36,818 nucleotides of DNA from an uncultured Pseudomonadota bacterium (GCA_903876445.1 CAIQZX010000016.1:1-36818), one strand, 5' to 3'; shown: positions 7,702 through 17,290, counted from the stretch's first letter. Numbers and translations: made by a program. The notes: generated from the sequence alone by a model not told the origin.

Positions 7702-7731
7702 ACACCGAGACAAGAGAATTTGCCTCGATGT
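7702..7731 (-). other. Intercistronic hairpin between the soluble MCP and cheY
   Basis: On the transcribed strand, ACATCGAGGCAA (from 7731) pairs with TTGTCTCGGTGT across a 6-base loop, giving a 12-bp stem with only G-U wobbles. It is followed by an A/T-rich stretch without a clean U-run. In the middle of an operon this could be a leaky terminator or an RNA-processing or stability element that sets different levels of MCP and CheY/CheA. Confidence 0.5.
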
Positions 7732-7742
7732 ACTTTTGGAAT

Positions 7743-10199
7743 TTAAAATTTCCCAAATCCACGTTCATCACTGTTTAACGGCATAATTTGTTTAGGCGAT
7801 TTTTTTCCTGTTCCCGTTGAAGATGTAGGTGATATTACAGGCGATGAATGTGAAGTAACAGGCGTTTTTAATCCAGTATGTTGTGCAAGCATAGCTTGTA
7901 ACTGATACAGCATTTCAGGTGTAATGCCATTTAAATCTAATAATCCTGATGGACGTTGACGTTCACGCAATTTGAATCGACTCAATTCTTGTTGTGTGCG
8001 TGTTGCGATTGCCGCTAATTCTCTTGATGCAGAAGCAAGTTCTTCGGACTGTTGGCTACCTTCGCGTGATGCCGAAGCCACTTGTCCCATTGCAATGTTG
8101 ATTTGTGACACGCCGCGTGACTGTTCTACGCTAGCGGTCGAGATTTCAGAAACAAGATTTTTCACTTCAATGACATTTGCGACAATTTTATCGAGTGCCT
8201 CACGGGTTTGACGCGCGATATTAACGCCATCACCAACTCGTTTTGTTGAATCTTCAATTAAGTCTGCCGTTTCACGCGCGGCTTTTGCACTACGTCCTGC
8301 TAAATTACGCACTTCTTGCGCGACAACCGCAAAACCACGACCATGTTGCCCTGCTCTTGCCGCTTCTACGGCGGCGTTTAACGCGAGCAAATTCGTTTGG
8401 AATGCAATTTCGTCAATCACCTTAATGATTTTAGCAATGCTTTGTGCAGAATCGTTAATCGAGTTCATTGCTTCGGACATAGCTTGCATTTTGACTTGTC
8501 CTTCATTTGCCGCTTCAGAAGTGACAACAACTAACTGATTAGCAGAATTTGCATTTTCAGTATTTGCTTTAACTTGACTATCAGTTTGTTCAAGAGCCGA
8601 AGTGACTTCTTCTACCGCAGAAGATTGCTCTTCAGCAGTTGCCGCCATATTTTGTGATGAACCATTTAATTGTGACGCAGCTTGACTAACTTGCTCAACA
8701 GTTTGAATTACTTGCGAGAAAGTATCATTCAATCCATTTAATGCGCGTTCAAATGCGTCGATAATTTTACGATAATCACCTTGATGTCTATTAGCATCAA
8801 CGTTGATGGCTAAATTTCCTTCAACAATCGCATTAGAAATAGCCGTTGAATCTTGAATAATCGAATTCACCGCATCGATACAAGTATTCAAATTATTTTT
8901 CAAAATGTTGAAATCACCATTGTAAGAATCAGTAATTTTGGCAGGAATGTTTCCTTTCGCAATGTTATCGACATAATCAGCCGCAACGTTTAGCGGATTG
9001 ATAACGGCATCTAACGTGTCATTAACGCCGACGACGATTTTACGGAAATCACCTTGATGTTTTGACGCATCGGCACGAGTCGCTAAACGTCCTTCAACAG
9101 CCGCAATCGCTAATAAATTTGCATCGGAAACCAACGCATTTACCGCGTCGATACAAGTATTTAAGTTATTTTTCAAAATATTGAAATCACCGTTATACGA
9201 ATCGGTAATTTTGGCAGGAATGTTTCCTTTCGCAATGTTGTCCACATAGTTTGCTGCAACATTTAGCGGATTGATAACAGCATCTAACGTGTCATTAACG
9301 CCGACGACGATTTTACGGAAATCACCTTGATGTTTTGACGCATCGGCACGAGTTGCTAAACGTCCTTCAACAGCCGCAATCGCTAATAAATTCGCATCGG
9401 AAACCAACGCATTGACCGCATCGATACAGGTGTTTAGATTATTTTTCAACACATTGAAATCACCGTTGTACGAATCGGTAATTTTGGCGGGAATGTTTCC
9501 TTTTGAGATGTTATCGACGTAATCCGCCGCGACATTTAACGGATTGATAACCGCATCTAACGTCGCATTAACACCAACCACAATTTTACGGAAATCTCCT
9601 TCATGTTTGCTGGCATCGGCACGAGTCGATAAACGTCCTTCTACAGCCGCGACTGATAACATATTCGCGTCAGAAACCAAGGCTTGAATGTTATTTTTAA
9701 GTAATACAAGCCATTCGTGAATTTGATCTTTCTCAGAAACCTTACCCATTTCAGCCGTCAAATCACCGCCAGAAATTTTTGCAACGAATGCAATCAAATC
9801 AGTCAACCAACTGTAGATACCGTTAATAGTATCTTTCATTTTTTCGTGATCGCCGTAACACGTTATTTCAACTTTGTTTCGTAAATCACCGCCACGAATG
9901 GCTCTTAAAACTTGATTGCCTTCAGCCATTGGAAGTAAGGCTTTATCCAACATTGTGTTCACGGCAGACAATAATTCTGAACTTTCAGCTGCTGCGCGTT
10001 CGGATAATAAACCTTGTTCAAATGCCTTTGTGAGGCGGACAACTTCTGCTAATACTATTTGTTCTGACATCTCGATTTCCTCGTTATTTAAAATAGTGCT
10101 GTTTTCTACCGAGAGTGGTAGGTCATTTTTTTCTGCATCAACCCAAGCCAGCGGATCGTTACTAGGGGGTTTGGGGGGTCTTCGTCGTCTTTCTGCCAT
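7743..10199 (-). CDS. Soluble poly-HAMP chemoreceptor (TlpT-like)
   Basis: 818 aa with no membrane segment, so cytoplasmic. The N-terminus is strongly basic ([12 protein letters not shown]), followed by DPLAWVD. HAMP-like units fill residues 90-490, including three near-perfect 91-residue repeats (173-263, 264-354, 355-445; for example [14 protein letters not shown] and [10 protein letters not shown]) and a diverged fourth. The MCP signalling domain follows, with the tip [20 protein letters not shown]. The C-terminal tail is Ser/Thr/Pro-rich and lacks a CheR-tether pentapeptide. It is directly downstream of the ParA gene, whose stop codon lies in this gene's GGAG ribosome site. In Rhodobacter the equivalent pair (PpfA, TlpT) positions cytoplasmic arrays, and the basic tail here is a plausible ParA-stimulating peptide. 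Confidence 0.92.
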   Translation of the reverse strand: MAERRRRPPKPPSNDPLAWVDAEKNDLPLSVENSTILNNEEIEMSEQIVLAEVVRLTKAFEQGLLSERAAAESSELLSAVNTMLDKALLPMAEGNQVLRAIRGGDLRNKVEITCYGDHEKMKDTINGIYSWLTDLIAFVAKISGGDLTAEMGKVSEKDQIHEWLVLLKNNIQALVSDANMLSVAAVEGRLSTRADASKHEGDFRKIVVGVNATLDAVINPLNVAADYVDNISKGNIPAKITDSYNGDFNVLKNNLNTCIDAVNALVSDANLLAIAAVEGRLATRADASKHQGDFRKIVVGVNDTLDAVINPLNVAANYVDNIAKGNIPAKITDSYNGDFNILKNNLNTCIDAVNALVSDANLLAIAAVEGRLATRADASKHQGDFRKIVVGVNDTLDAVINPLNVAADYVDNIAKGNIPAKITDSYNGDFNILKNNLNTCIDAVNSIIQDSTAISNAIVEGNLAINVDANRHQGDYRKIIDAFERALNGLNDTFSQVIQTVEQVSQAASQLNGSSQNMAATAEEQSSAVEEVTSALEQTDSQVKANTENANSANQLVVVTSEAANEGQVKMQAMSEAMNSINDSAQSIAKIIKVIDEIAFQTNLLALNAAVEAARAGQHGRGFAVVAQEVRNLAGRSAKAARETADLIEDSTKRVGDGVNIARQTREALDKIVANVIEVKNLVSEISTASVEQSRGVSQINIAMGQVASASREGSQQSEELASASRELAAIATRTQQELSRFKLRERQRPSGLLDLNGITPEMLYQLQAMLAQHTGLKTPVTSHSSPVISPTSSTGTGKKSPKQIMPLNSDERGFGKF
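8865..9683 (-). repeat. Three 273-bp in-frame tandem repeats in the soluble MCP gene
   Basis: Matching bases recur at exactly 273-bp steps (for example the CGATACA motif near 8876, 9149 and 9422), which equals 91 codons. At protein level the two copies nearer the C-terminus differ at one residue (VAANYVDN against VAADYVDN). This shows recent duplication or ongoing gene conversion. Copy number is likely variable between strains, and the region is prone to assembly collapse. Confidence 0.9.
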
Positions 10200-10206
10200 T
10201 TTGGAA

Positions 10207-10917
10207 TTACTCCTGCGTTTTCAAGTGTTTTTGTCTTAACCAATAATTTGTTAATGATTGGTAATCATTCGCTCCCGAACTATCAGGTGCGTAATCAAAA
10301 ATACTCCAGCCATAACTTGGTGATTCTGCAAGACGTACGGATTTGCGAATAACACCATTTAATAAATTATCACTAAAACGCTGTGTTAAATTTTCACGCA
10401 CTTCACGATGGACAACCAGACGCGCATCAAACCGACAAAGCAATAATCGCATCCGACTGCGAGGAATAGATTGACGTTCCATCGTTTGAAATAATCGACT
10501 AACTCCCTGCATACTCAAAAATTCTGGCTCTAACGGCGTTAAAATCCAATCTGCTTGTGTCATTAAATGCGCCACTGTTTGGTTCCAAACGGGCGGCGCA
10601 TCAATAATAAAAAAACCGTCATGTTTAATAGGGAACGGCACAATAGTTGGCATTGTTTCAGGTTGAGAATCACCAACAATCAGCGATAAATTATCGCCAA
10701 TAATATGGGGACTTCCTTTCCGATTCGCTAACCAATCCGACACATTCCATGCGAAATCTTCGGCTTTAAGTCCTAACGCAGCAGTTAAATGTGTTTGCGG
10801 ATCTAAGTCCACCAACGTAACCGGAAAAGAACTCGAACGCGCCAAACCAACACCTAAATTTAATGCCGTTGTGGTTTTTCCAACACCACCTTTTTGATTA
10901 AAAATAAGAATGTTCAT
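10207..10917 (-). CDS. ParA/MinD-family ATPase of the chemotaxis cluster (PpfA-like)
   Basis: 236 aa. It begins with the deviant Walker A motif KGGVGKTTT, including the signature Lys9. VTLVDLDPQ is the A' motif and FFIIDAPP the Walker B region. ParA proteins dimerise on ATP, bind nucleoid DNA and are released by a partner's N-terminal peptide. Here there is no parB; the gene sits between cheW and the soluble MCP, so the MCP is the likely partner and the cargo is the chemotaxis array rather than DNA. Its stop lies within the ribosome site of the MCP gene, which suggests coupled translation. Confidence 0.92.
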   Translation of the reverse strand: MNILIFNQKGGVGKTTTALNLGVGLARSSSFPVTLVDLDPQTHLTAALGLKAEDFAWNVSDWLANRKGSPHIIGDNLSLIVGDSQPETMPTIVPFPIKHDGFFIIDAPPVWNQTVAHLMTQADWILTPLEPEFLSMQGVSRLFQTMERQSIPRSRMRLLLCRFDARLVVHREVRENLTQRFSDNLLNGVIRKSVRLAESPSYGWSIFDYAPDSSGANDYQSLTNYWLRQKHLKTQE

Positions 10918-10924
10918 GACATAC

Positions 10925-11467
10925 TTATTCTATTTTCAAATTTGAAAGTGTTTTTTGTAAATCAATAACGTGTTCCGAAACTAAGCATTGAACGTCTAAT
11001 AAAATTGCTACTTTATTACCTTGCTTGCCTAAACCACGAATTACGCCTTCTTGATTTGCACCGATTTGTGGTGGTTTATCAATTTGGCTTTCAGGAATTT
11101 CCATTACTTCACTGACGTTATCTACAATCAAACCAATCAACACGCTGTTAATATCTAAAACGATAATTACAGTTCGTTCGTTATACACTTCTTCTTTCAT
11201 GTTGAAACGTTTACGAACATCCATCACGGGAATAACCTTGCCGCGCAAATTGATAACGCCTTTAATGAAATAAGGCACATCAGGCACTTCCATAACACGT
11301 TGCATACCCACAATTTCAGTCACAAAGTTGATACCGATACCGTATTCTTCTGTGCCTAATCCAAATGTTAAGTACATATCGTTAATATCATTTTCATCGT
11401 TGAAAACTAAATTGAGTTCTTCATCTTCACCATGTTTTGGGCTTGTTTGATTTATATTTTTTGACAT
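10925..11467 (-). CDS. cheW: CheW coupling protein
   Basis: 180 aa, one CheW domain (about 30-170) after an acidic N-terminal tail: YLTFGLGTEEYGIGINFVTEIVG, then VPDVPYFIKGVINLRGKVIPVMD and the closing AILLDVQCLVSE. CheW links receptor tips to the P5 domain of CheA in chemoreceptor arrays. AGGAAATGAA upstream is a good ribosome site. It is seven bases from the ParA gene and in the same operon, so it presumably serves the soluble MCP and the two CheA proteins encoded here. Confidence 0.95.
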   Translation of the reverse strand: MSKNINQTSPKHGEDEELNLVFNDENDINDMYLTFGLGTEEYGIGINFVTEIVGMQRVMEVPDVPYFIKGVINLRGKVIPVMDVRKRFNMKEEVYNERTVIIVLDINSVLIGLIVDNVSEVMEIPESQIDKPPQIGANQEGVIRGLGKQGNKVAILLDVQCLVSEHVIDLQKTLSNLKIE

Positions 11468-11490
11468 TTCATTTCCTAAAATTGTAATTG

Positions 11491-12540
11491 TTATTTAAAT
11501 GCGTTCAGTAATGCACTAGGAATTTTTTCTAAAGGTAACATTTTTTCTACAGCCCCCATTTCATGGGCAACTTGCGGCATTCCAAACACCACAGATGTTG
11601 CTTCATCCTGTGCATAAGTACGTCCACCTGCTTGGCGAATTGCGAGCAAACCCGCCGCGCCATCTTTCCCCATACCAGTCAAAATAGCCGCTGACGTATT
11701 ATGTTTCGCTTCACGCGCCACCGAATAAAATAGTACATCTACAGATGGGCGGCTGTAATTAACCAAATCGCCTTCTTGCAATACAATTTTGTATTGATTT
11801 CCAGAGCGAATAATTCGTGTGTGATATTCCCCTCCCGGTGCAATTAACGCAACCCCTCGTTTAATTACTTCACCATTTTTTGCTTCTTTAACATCTATCT
11901 GGCACAAGCTATCTAACCGTTTTGCAAAAGTTTCAGTAAATCCTGCCGGCATATGCTGAACGATAATAATTGCGGGAGAATCTGCTGGAAACATCGGCAT
12001 AATGCGAGCAAGTGCTTCTACACCACCTGTTGAAGAGCCAATAGCAATAATACGTTCATGACTTATGTCAACATTCCGGCAAGGTTTTTCCGGTAAAAAC
12101 AAATCGTGACGAATTATTTTTTTTACGTTAACAGTCGCCGCTATTTTAATTCGTTCATTTATGTCACTAATTGACGAAGACAAGTTATCTATTAAATTGA
12201 ATGTTGGCTTTGCAATGACATCTACAGCCCCCGCTTCCAGCGCATCGAAGGTAATACGTTTTCCTTTTTGAGTAAGAGAACTTACGATAATTGTGGGTGT
12301 TGGCATCACTGCCATAAAATGTTTTAGAAATGTTAAACCATCCATTCGTGGCATTTCTAAATCCAATGTAATGACATCGGGGCGTAATTCCACCATTAAA
12401 TCTCTTGCCTCATAAGGATTTTCAGCTTGACCAACAATTTCTATTTCTGGGTCTTTCCTAATATGCCCCGATAAAATTCGACGCACTAATGCCGAATCAT
12501 CCACAATTAAAACGCGAATAGGTTTTTTTATATTACTCAT
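11491..12540 (-). CDS. cheB: CheB chemoreceptor glutamate methylesterase
   Basis: 349 aa. N-terminal receiver domain with phospho-acceptor Asp60 in VITLDLEMPRMDG and the CheB signature IVSSLTQKG, then a linker and the methylesterase domain. The catalytic triad is visible as Ser170 (GSSTGG), His196 (VQHMPAGF) and Asp293 (GMGKDGAAG). It removes methyl groups from receptor glutamates, opposing the CheR encoded just upstream. The start overlaps the cheR stop by four bases (ATGA), which implies translational coupling. All residues needed for activity are present. Confidence 0.97.
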   Translation of the reverse strand: MSNIKKPIRVLIVDDSALVRRILSGHIRKDPEIEIVGQAENPYEARDLMVELRPDVITLDLEMPRMDGLTFLKHFMAVMPTPTIIVSSLTQKGKRITFDALEAGAVDVIAKPTFNLIDNLSSSISDINERIKIAATVNVKKIIRHDLFLPEKPCRNVDISHERIIAIGSSTGGVEALARIMPMFPADSPAIIIVQHMPAGFTETFAKRLDSLCQIDVKEAKNGEVIKRGVALIAPGGEYHTRIIRSGNQYKIVLQEGDLVNYSRPSVDVLFYSVAREAKHNTSAAILTGMGKDGAAGLLAIRQAGGRTYAQDEATSVVFGMPQVAHEMGAVEKMLPLEKIPSALLNAFK

Positions 12541-13367
12541 AATTTTCTATATACGCTGCCTACGATATTTACCCAGCGAGTATTTAAATGTCTTAACGAA
12601 ACAGTCACGCTTGTGATAAGCCAACCACCTTGCTTGGTAACATCATAAATATTTTCAAGTACCTGTTTTTGATGCACCTCATCAAAGTAATACAAAACAT
12701 TGCGACAAAACACGACATCAAATTTATTATTAAATGGATAAGGCTGCGTTTTTAAATTCAGTCGTCTAAATGTACACGCCCGACATAAATGTTTATTAAC
12801 ACGATATTGACCGTTATTTAATGCGTCAAAATAATGCCTAATTATCAAATCAGGGGTATTTTCTAATGCGTTTTCTCGATAAATACCTTTTTCCGCATGA
12901 GCTATTACATGCTTATCAATATCCGTGCCTAAAATACTAAGATTGTTTTTTACCCACTCTATCCCCTTAGCTTCGGCGGCAATTATTGCAATGGTATAGG
13001 CTTCATCACCTGTTGAGGCGGCAGCACTCCAAATGCGAGCTTCATTTCCTAATGCTGGTAAAATAACGTCACGAAAATAATTAAGAACTAACGGTTCACG
13101 AAAGAAATAAGTGTGATTTGTTGCCGCCGCCGAAATAACAGTTGATTGCACATCGAACGAATGCCCCTGTTCTAATACATCCGCCAATTCTTCAAAACTT
13201 GAAAAATTTTCAGCATTACAAACTCGCCGCAAACGTTGTTCTAAAAGTGCTTGTTTTCTTTCTGGATAGTGCATCCCACAACTTTTATTCAGCCATTGAC
13301 GAATGCGTTCAAATGCCAGTTTATCTGCATTTGAATTTGAGTTATTAGACATTGTTTGTGTTGACAC
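12537..13367 (-). CDS. cheR: CheR chemoreceptor methyltransferase
   Basis: 276 aa, normal length for CheR. N-terminal helical domain with the TNHTYFFRE motif (83-91), then the SAM-binding region WSAAASTGDEAYTIA (113-127) and FCRNVLYYFD (220-229). It methylates receptor glutamates using S-adenosylmethionine. The usual second residue pattern SAGCSTGEE is altered to SAAASTGDE, but the acidic residue is kept. The listed start is a GTG; an ATG at 13352, five codons in, is equally possible because neither has a clear ribosome site. Only five bases separate it from the kinase gene upstream. Confidence 0.94.
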   Translation of the reverse strand: MSTQTMSNNSNSNADKLAFERIRQWLNKSCGMHYPERKQALLEQRLRRVCNAENFSSFEELADVLEQGHSFDVQSTVISAAATNHTYFFREPLVLNYFRDVILPALGNEARIWSAAASTGDEAYTIAIIAAEAKGIEWVKNNLSILGTDIDKHVIAHAEKGIYRENALENTPDLIIRHYFDALNNGQYRVNKHLCRACTFRRLNLKTQPYPFNNKFDVVFCRNVLYYFDEVHQKQVLENIYDVTKQGGWLITSVTVSLRHLNTRWVNIVGSVYRKL

Positions 13368-13372
13368 GTTTT

Positions 13373-14578
13373 TTAAACCAATTGTTCACAATCTAGGACA
13401 GTCGCAACTTCCCCAGTACCAAGTAACGCACAACCTAGACTTGCTCGAATTTTTCCTAACGAACTCGGAAGTGGTTTCATAACGACTTGTTGTTGATCGA
13501 AAATTTCATCAACAGGTAATCCAACCTGACCTTGGCTAGTATTGAAAACAACAATAATTTGACTACTTAACGCAATTTGCATGTCGTCACTTTCGCCATA
13601 AAACTTATTTAACCTACAAACAGGAATAAAGCTATCCCGCACTTTTACGACTTCTATATTATTGTCAGCAGAAATATGGGTAATTTGAGAATCGAGCGGT
13701 TGAAAAATTTCGCTCACGACATCAATAGGCGTGGCATATAGTCGATTGCCAACACGGACAACTAAACTATCAAGAAAAGCCAATGTAAGTGGAATAGAAA
13801 GTGTTACTCTTGCACCGACACCCCAAACGCTATGAATAGTGATTCTGCCACGCAATTCTTTAATCGTATTATTTAAGACATCCATTCCAACGCCGCGACC
13901 CGACAAATTGGTAACAGCTTCAGCAGTAGAAAAACCGGGTTGAAAAATGACCTTCCACAGCATATCGTCACTGGGTTCTTCATTGATGCCAAATAATCCG
14001 CGTTCTCGTGCTTTTGCCAGAATACGTTCACGATGTAATCCACGCCCATCGTCTGCAATTGTGATGTTAATGTCGCCCCCAACCTGCGTTGCAGATAAGG
14101 TAATTGTTCCAGCATCGGGTTTTCCACACGCAATGCGTTCTGCTGTCGATTCAAGACCGTGGTCAGCAGAATTTCGAACAATATGCACCAACGGTTCATA
14201 CAGCCTATCAACAACAACTTTGTCAATTTCGACTTCTTCACCTTCAAACACAAGATTGATTTTTTTATCGGTTTGACGTTCCAACTCTCGAATCATTCGC
14301 CGCATTCGGCGAAAAACTTCGCCAATTTCAACTTGGCGTAATTCTGTTGATATATCTTGAATCTCTCGTACAATCATTTTTAAACGATGAGCCGATTTTT
14401 CAAATTCATCTAATTCGATGCCTTTTAAATCTGGACTGTTGATAGTTTCTGAAACACTCAATCCCAGCTCACCAACTATATCCATCAAACGAGCAACTTT
14501 CTCAACAGGAATTCGCAAAAAAGCGGCTTGTTGAGCAGAAGCATTCGAATTCGTGTCATTTTCAATTTCTTTATTCAT
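13373..14578 (-). CDS. cheA: CheA4-like histidine kinase lacking the P1 (Hpt) and P2 domains
   Basis: 401 aa from ATG 14578 (a GTG at 14587 is the alternative). It begins almost directly with the P3 dimerisation helices (about 20-100). The P4 ATPase is intact: N-box VRNSADHGLE (Asn136), G1 box ADDGRGL (175-181), the F-box region ending in FQPGFST, and G2 box SGRGVGMDVL. A P5 CheW-like domain closes the protein. No His-containing P1 is present, and normal CheA is about 650 aa, so it cannot autophosphorylate a domain of its own. As in Rhodobacter CheA4, it should phosphorylate the P1 of the long CheA encoded at the other end of the operon. First gene of the chemotaxis operon. Confidence 0.93.
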   Translation of the reverse strand: MNKEIENDTNSNASAQQAAFLRIPVEKVARLMDIVGELGLSVSETINSPDLKGIELDEFEKSAHRLKMIVREIQDISTELRQVEIGEVFRRMRRMIRELERQTDKKINLVFEGEEVEIDKVVVDRLYEPLVHIVRNSADHGLESTAERIACGKPDAGTITLSATQVGGDINITIADDGRGLHRERILAKARERGLFGINEEPSDDMLWKVIFQPGFSTAEAVTNLSGRGVGMDVLNNTIKELRGRITIHSVWGVGARVTLSIPLTLAFLDSLVVRVGNRLYATPIDVVSEIFQPLDSQITHISADNNIEVVKVRDSFIPVCRLNKFYGESDDMQIALSSQIIVVFNTSQGQVGLPVDEIFDQQQVVMKPLPSSLGKIRASLGCALLGTGEVATVLDCEQLV

Positions 14579-14885
14579 GTAAAGCACGTCATATAGTTAT
14601 GGTGGAAAATTCAGAATACGTTATGCTAATATCGTTCCAAAATCAAAAAACTATAATTTCTTGATCATGCACGTTTTTTAGGACAGAGAAATTTGGCCTG
14701 TTGAGATTCAAATTCAAAGTATAGTGCAACCAACACATCATAAGCCCTTGCAATCATCGCCTTTATAACTTTGACATCAAGCAGTCATAAAATGGTTGTT
14801 AGAATGGCGACTTATAACGCAATCAGCACTTACGCTTTTTGTTTTTATTAGCACTGGGCTATGTCACTAACTAAAATAGTTGAAC
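14579..14885. other. Divergent intergenic region between the chemotaxis operon and an MCP gene
   Basis: Promoters in both directions are expected here. Towards the minus strand there is the sigma-54-like site at 14625-14639. Towards the plus strand there is TTGACA at 14771-14776 without a well-spaced -10 box. There is also a weak FliA-like pair, TAAA at 14788 and GCGA at 14807, with correct spacing but a poor -10 match. No gene or repeat is seen. Confidence 0.4.
14625..14639 (-). promoter_or_regulatory. Candidate sigma-54 promoter of the chemotaxis operon
   Basis: The minus strand reads TGGAACGATATTAGC. Against the sigma-54 pattern TGGCACGNNNNTTGC it has two mismatches and keeps the essential GG and GC at the right spacing. 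Transcription would begin near 14613, about 35 bases before the ATG at 14578. One match in a short region can arise by chance, so this is a candidate only. Confidence 0.35.
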
Positions 14886-17090
14886 ATGAAAGTTAATAGA
14901 GTCAGTTTCAAATCAAAAATTGTATTAGGTTTTTTTACCATCATCGGTTTAATGGCAATTCTAATTGTCTCTACACTTGTTAATTATGCCCAAACGGAAG
15001 AAGATTTAAAAAAAATTAAAGATGTTTTCTTACCCAACGCTTTATTGTCTGGGCAAATGTCTCGGGATATTGTACAAGTCCAACAATTTCTAAATAATGT
15101 TTCAGCAACCCGAAATAATGCCGCTTATGTTGACGCAGATCGCTCGCGAGAAGATTTCAAACATGGACTTGAACAATATCGACAATATGCCGCCGCTGAC
15201 GCTGATAAATTAAAAGCAATTTCTACCTTAGAACAAGGATTTGATGCGTTTTACATAGATGGTAAACGTATGACAGAAGCCTATCTAAACGAAGGTTCAG
15301 AAGCAGGCGATAAAATCATGGGTGATTTTGATCATGCAGCCAGCAAATTATCAGCGCAAATGATTCGACTTAGAAACAGCGAATCAAATGGCGCAAAAGC
15401 TAGCATTCAAAACATTTTCGATGATACACAAAAAATGCGAAATACCTTATGGATAATGGCTTCAGTAATTATTAGTTTGGCTGTTACGATTTCATTGCTA
15501 CTCAGTTATTATTTGAGCGAACAATTAGGGATTGATCCGTATTATGCGAAAGGTATTGCCAAAGAAATCGCAGACGGTCATTTGTCTCGAAAAATCAACC
15601 TCCGTAAAGGCGATAAAGACAGTTTACTGTATTCGATTAAAAATATGCAGGAAAAATTGTTAGTTCGTCGAACTGAAGAAAGACAGGCTGCTGCGGAAAT
15701 TTTGCGTATAAAAATTGGATTGGATAACGCCAGTAAAGGAATTATGATGGCAGATAACAATCGAAATTTAGTTTATTTAAATGACGCAGCAAAAAAGATA
15801 TTGAAGCAATACGCCTCCGATATTAAAGGTGAAGAACCGCATTTTGACGTGGAAAATTTGATTGGATTAAATATAGACGTGTTTCATCAAAATTCTCAAC
15901 ATCAAATGGGATTATTAAATTCGCTTACGGAAAGTGTTTTTTCGTATGCAAAACTGGGTAGTCGAACCATGACGATTGTTGCTAGTCCTATATTAGACGA
16001 ACATGGCGAACGTTTAGGCACGGTTGCCGAATGGTATGATTGCACAGCTGAAACAATTGTTGAAAAAGAAGTCGCCGAGATTGTTAAAGCCGCGAGTTTG
16101 GGTAATTTTTCTCAACGCTTTAATTTAGAAGATAAAGAAGACTTTTTACTCGATTTAACGCAAGGTTTAAATCAATTATTGAATACTTGTGAAGCTGGTT
16201 TAAACGATATTGCTGAAGTCTTATTTGCAATTTCACAAGGGGATTTAACCAAAAAAATCGAAACTGAATATGATGGGACGTTTGGAAAACTTAAAAACGA
16301 TACCAACATGACAGTTGAAAAACTTAAAGTAATGATTAACCAAATCAGAAGCTCGGCGGATAGTATTTATGGTGGTTCAAAAGAAATCGCATCGGGTAAT
16401 AATGACTTATCATATCGAACCGAAATGCAAGCCGCGCGTTTGCAAGAAACCGCTGCGAGTATGGAGCTACTCACGCAAGCCGTAAAAAATAATGTCAGCA
16501 ATGCTGAACAAGCCAATGTGCTTGTGACGAATTCGGTGAGTATCGCAATAGAAGGCGGAAAAGTCGTTGAAAATGTGATTGAAATGATGGACGGCATCAA
16601 TCAATCTTCACGACATATTGAAGATATTATTGCAGTGATTGATGATATTGCTTTTCAAACTAACATTTTGGCGTTGAACGCAGCAGTAGAAGCGGCTCGT
16701 GCCGGCGAACAAGGCAATGGTTTTGCGGTTGTTGCAGTAGAAGTTCGCGATTTGGCACAACGAGCAGCGTTGGCAGCGGCTGAAATCAAAAAATTGATTG
16801 CCGATTCTGTTGTACAAGTAAATAACGGTGTTTGCTTAGTTGAACAAGCAGGACTAACCATGAATAAGATTATTGATTCGATTCAAGGTGTGACGGAAAT
16901 AATGAGCAAAATCAGTGACGCATCTGCCGAACAAAATGCGGATATTGTTCAAGTTAATCAAGCCATTAACCAAATGGATAATGTCACGCAACAAAACGCA
17001 GCATTGGTTGAGCAATCAGCGGCAGCCGCTGAATCACTTAAAGACCAATCGCAGAATCTCTCTATTGTGATTCGTAATTTCAAAATTTAA
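14886..17090 (+). CDS. Transmembrane methyl-accepting chemotaxis protein with PAS-like cytoplasmic module
   Basis: 734 aa from ATG 14886 (a TTG at 14880 is less likely). Transmembrane segments at 11-32 and 188-209 frame a helical-bundle periplasmic sensor. After a HAMP-like stretch comes a PAS-like unit ([20 protein letters not shown], with [12 protein letters not shown]), a second HAMP-like unit ([20 protein letters not shown]) and the signalling domain with tip [20 protein letters not shown]. It ends at IRNFKI without a CheR tether. The PAS-HAMP-signalling part is paralogous to the receptor at 20407. It is transcribed divergently from the chemotaxis operon. The ligand is unknown. Confidence 0.93.
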   Translation: MKVNRVSFKSKIVLGFFTIIGLMAILIVSTLVNYAQTEEDLKKIKDVFLPNALLSGQMSRDIVQVQQFLNNVSATRNNAAYVDADRSREDFKHGLEQYRQYAAADADKLKAISTLEQGFDAFYIDGKRMTEAYLNEGSEAGDKIMGDFDHAASKLSAQMIRLRNSESNGAKASIQNIFDDTQKMRNTLWIMASVIISLAVTISLLLSYYLSEQLGIDPYYAKGIAKEIADGHLSRKINLRKGDKDSLLYSIKNMQEKLLVRRTEERQAAAEILRIKIGLDNASKGIMMADNNRNLVYLNDAAKKILKQYASDIKGEEPHFDVENLIGLNIDVFHQNSQHQMGLLNSLTESVFSYAKLGSRTMTIVASPILDEHGERLGTVAEWYDCTAETIVEKEVAEIVKAASLGNFSQRFNLEDKEDFLLDLTQGLNQLLNTCEAGLNDIAEVLFAISQGDLTKKIETEYDGTFGKLKNDTNMTVEKLKVMINQIRSSADSIYGGSKEIASGNNDLSYRTEMQAARLQETAASMELLTQAVKNNVSNAEQANVLVTNSVSIAIEGGKVVENVIEMMDGINQSSRHIEDIIAVIDDIAFQTNILALNAAVEAARAGEQGNGFAVVAVEVRDLAQRAALAAAEIKKLIADSVVQVNNGVCLVEQAGLTMNKIIDSIQGVTEIMSKISDASAEQNADIVQVNQAINQMDNVTQQNAALVEQSAAAAESLKDQSQNLSIVIRNFKI

Positions 17091-17128
17091 CATTTTAATG
17101 ATTAAGGGTCGGTCAAAAAAATTTCCCT

Positions 17129-17290
17129 ATCGTATTTTGGGTAATCCTATTTTGCATTTTCAGGATTTAGTTCCGGATTAAAAAGTCGAACATCTCGTAA
17201 ATAAAGATGTTTTAATTTTGATTTACAGTCAAATATATATTACGCCTAATGAAATTGCACTTGCTACTTCAATCTGCCTTGTTTTAGAGT
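17129..17290 (+). pseudogene. Possible degraded coding remnant upstream of surA
   Basis: One frame reads YRILGNPILHFQDLVPD, a stop, then KVEHLVNKDVLILIYSQIYI and TPNEIALATSICLVLE before a final stop. The composition looks protein-like, unlike the surrounding AT-rich spacers, but I recognise no family and the internal stop prevents expression as one product. It could equally be chance. The rest of the 248-bp gap (17091-17338) shows nothing clear. Confidence 0.2.

Noticed and set aside
10207-10917. Plasmid or chromosome partition parA
   Set aside because: No parB and no clear parS-like repeats nearby; it lies within a chemotaxis operon at the position of the Rhodobacter slp/ppfA gene.
13873-14253. 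Second minus-strand ORF inside the P1-less CheA
   Set aside because: Out-of-frame overlap of the kinase domain with no family resemblance.
14771-14805. Sigma-70 promoter for the MCP at 14886 (TTGACA with TAGAAT)
   Set aside because: The two boxes are 23 bases apart, too far for a normal spacer.
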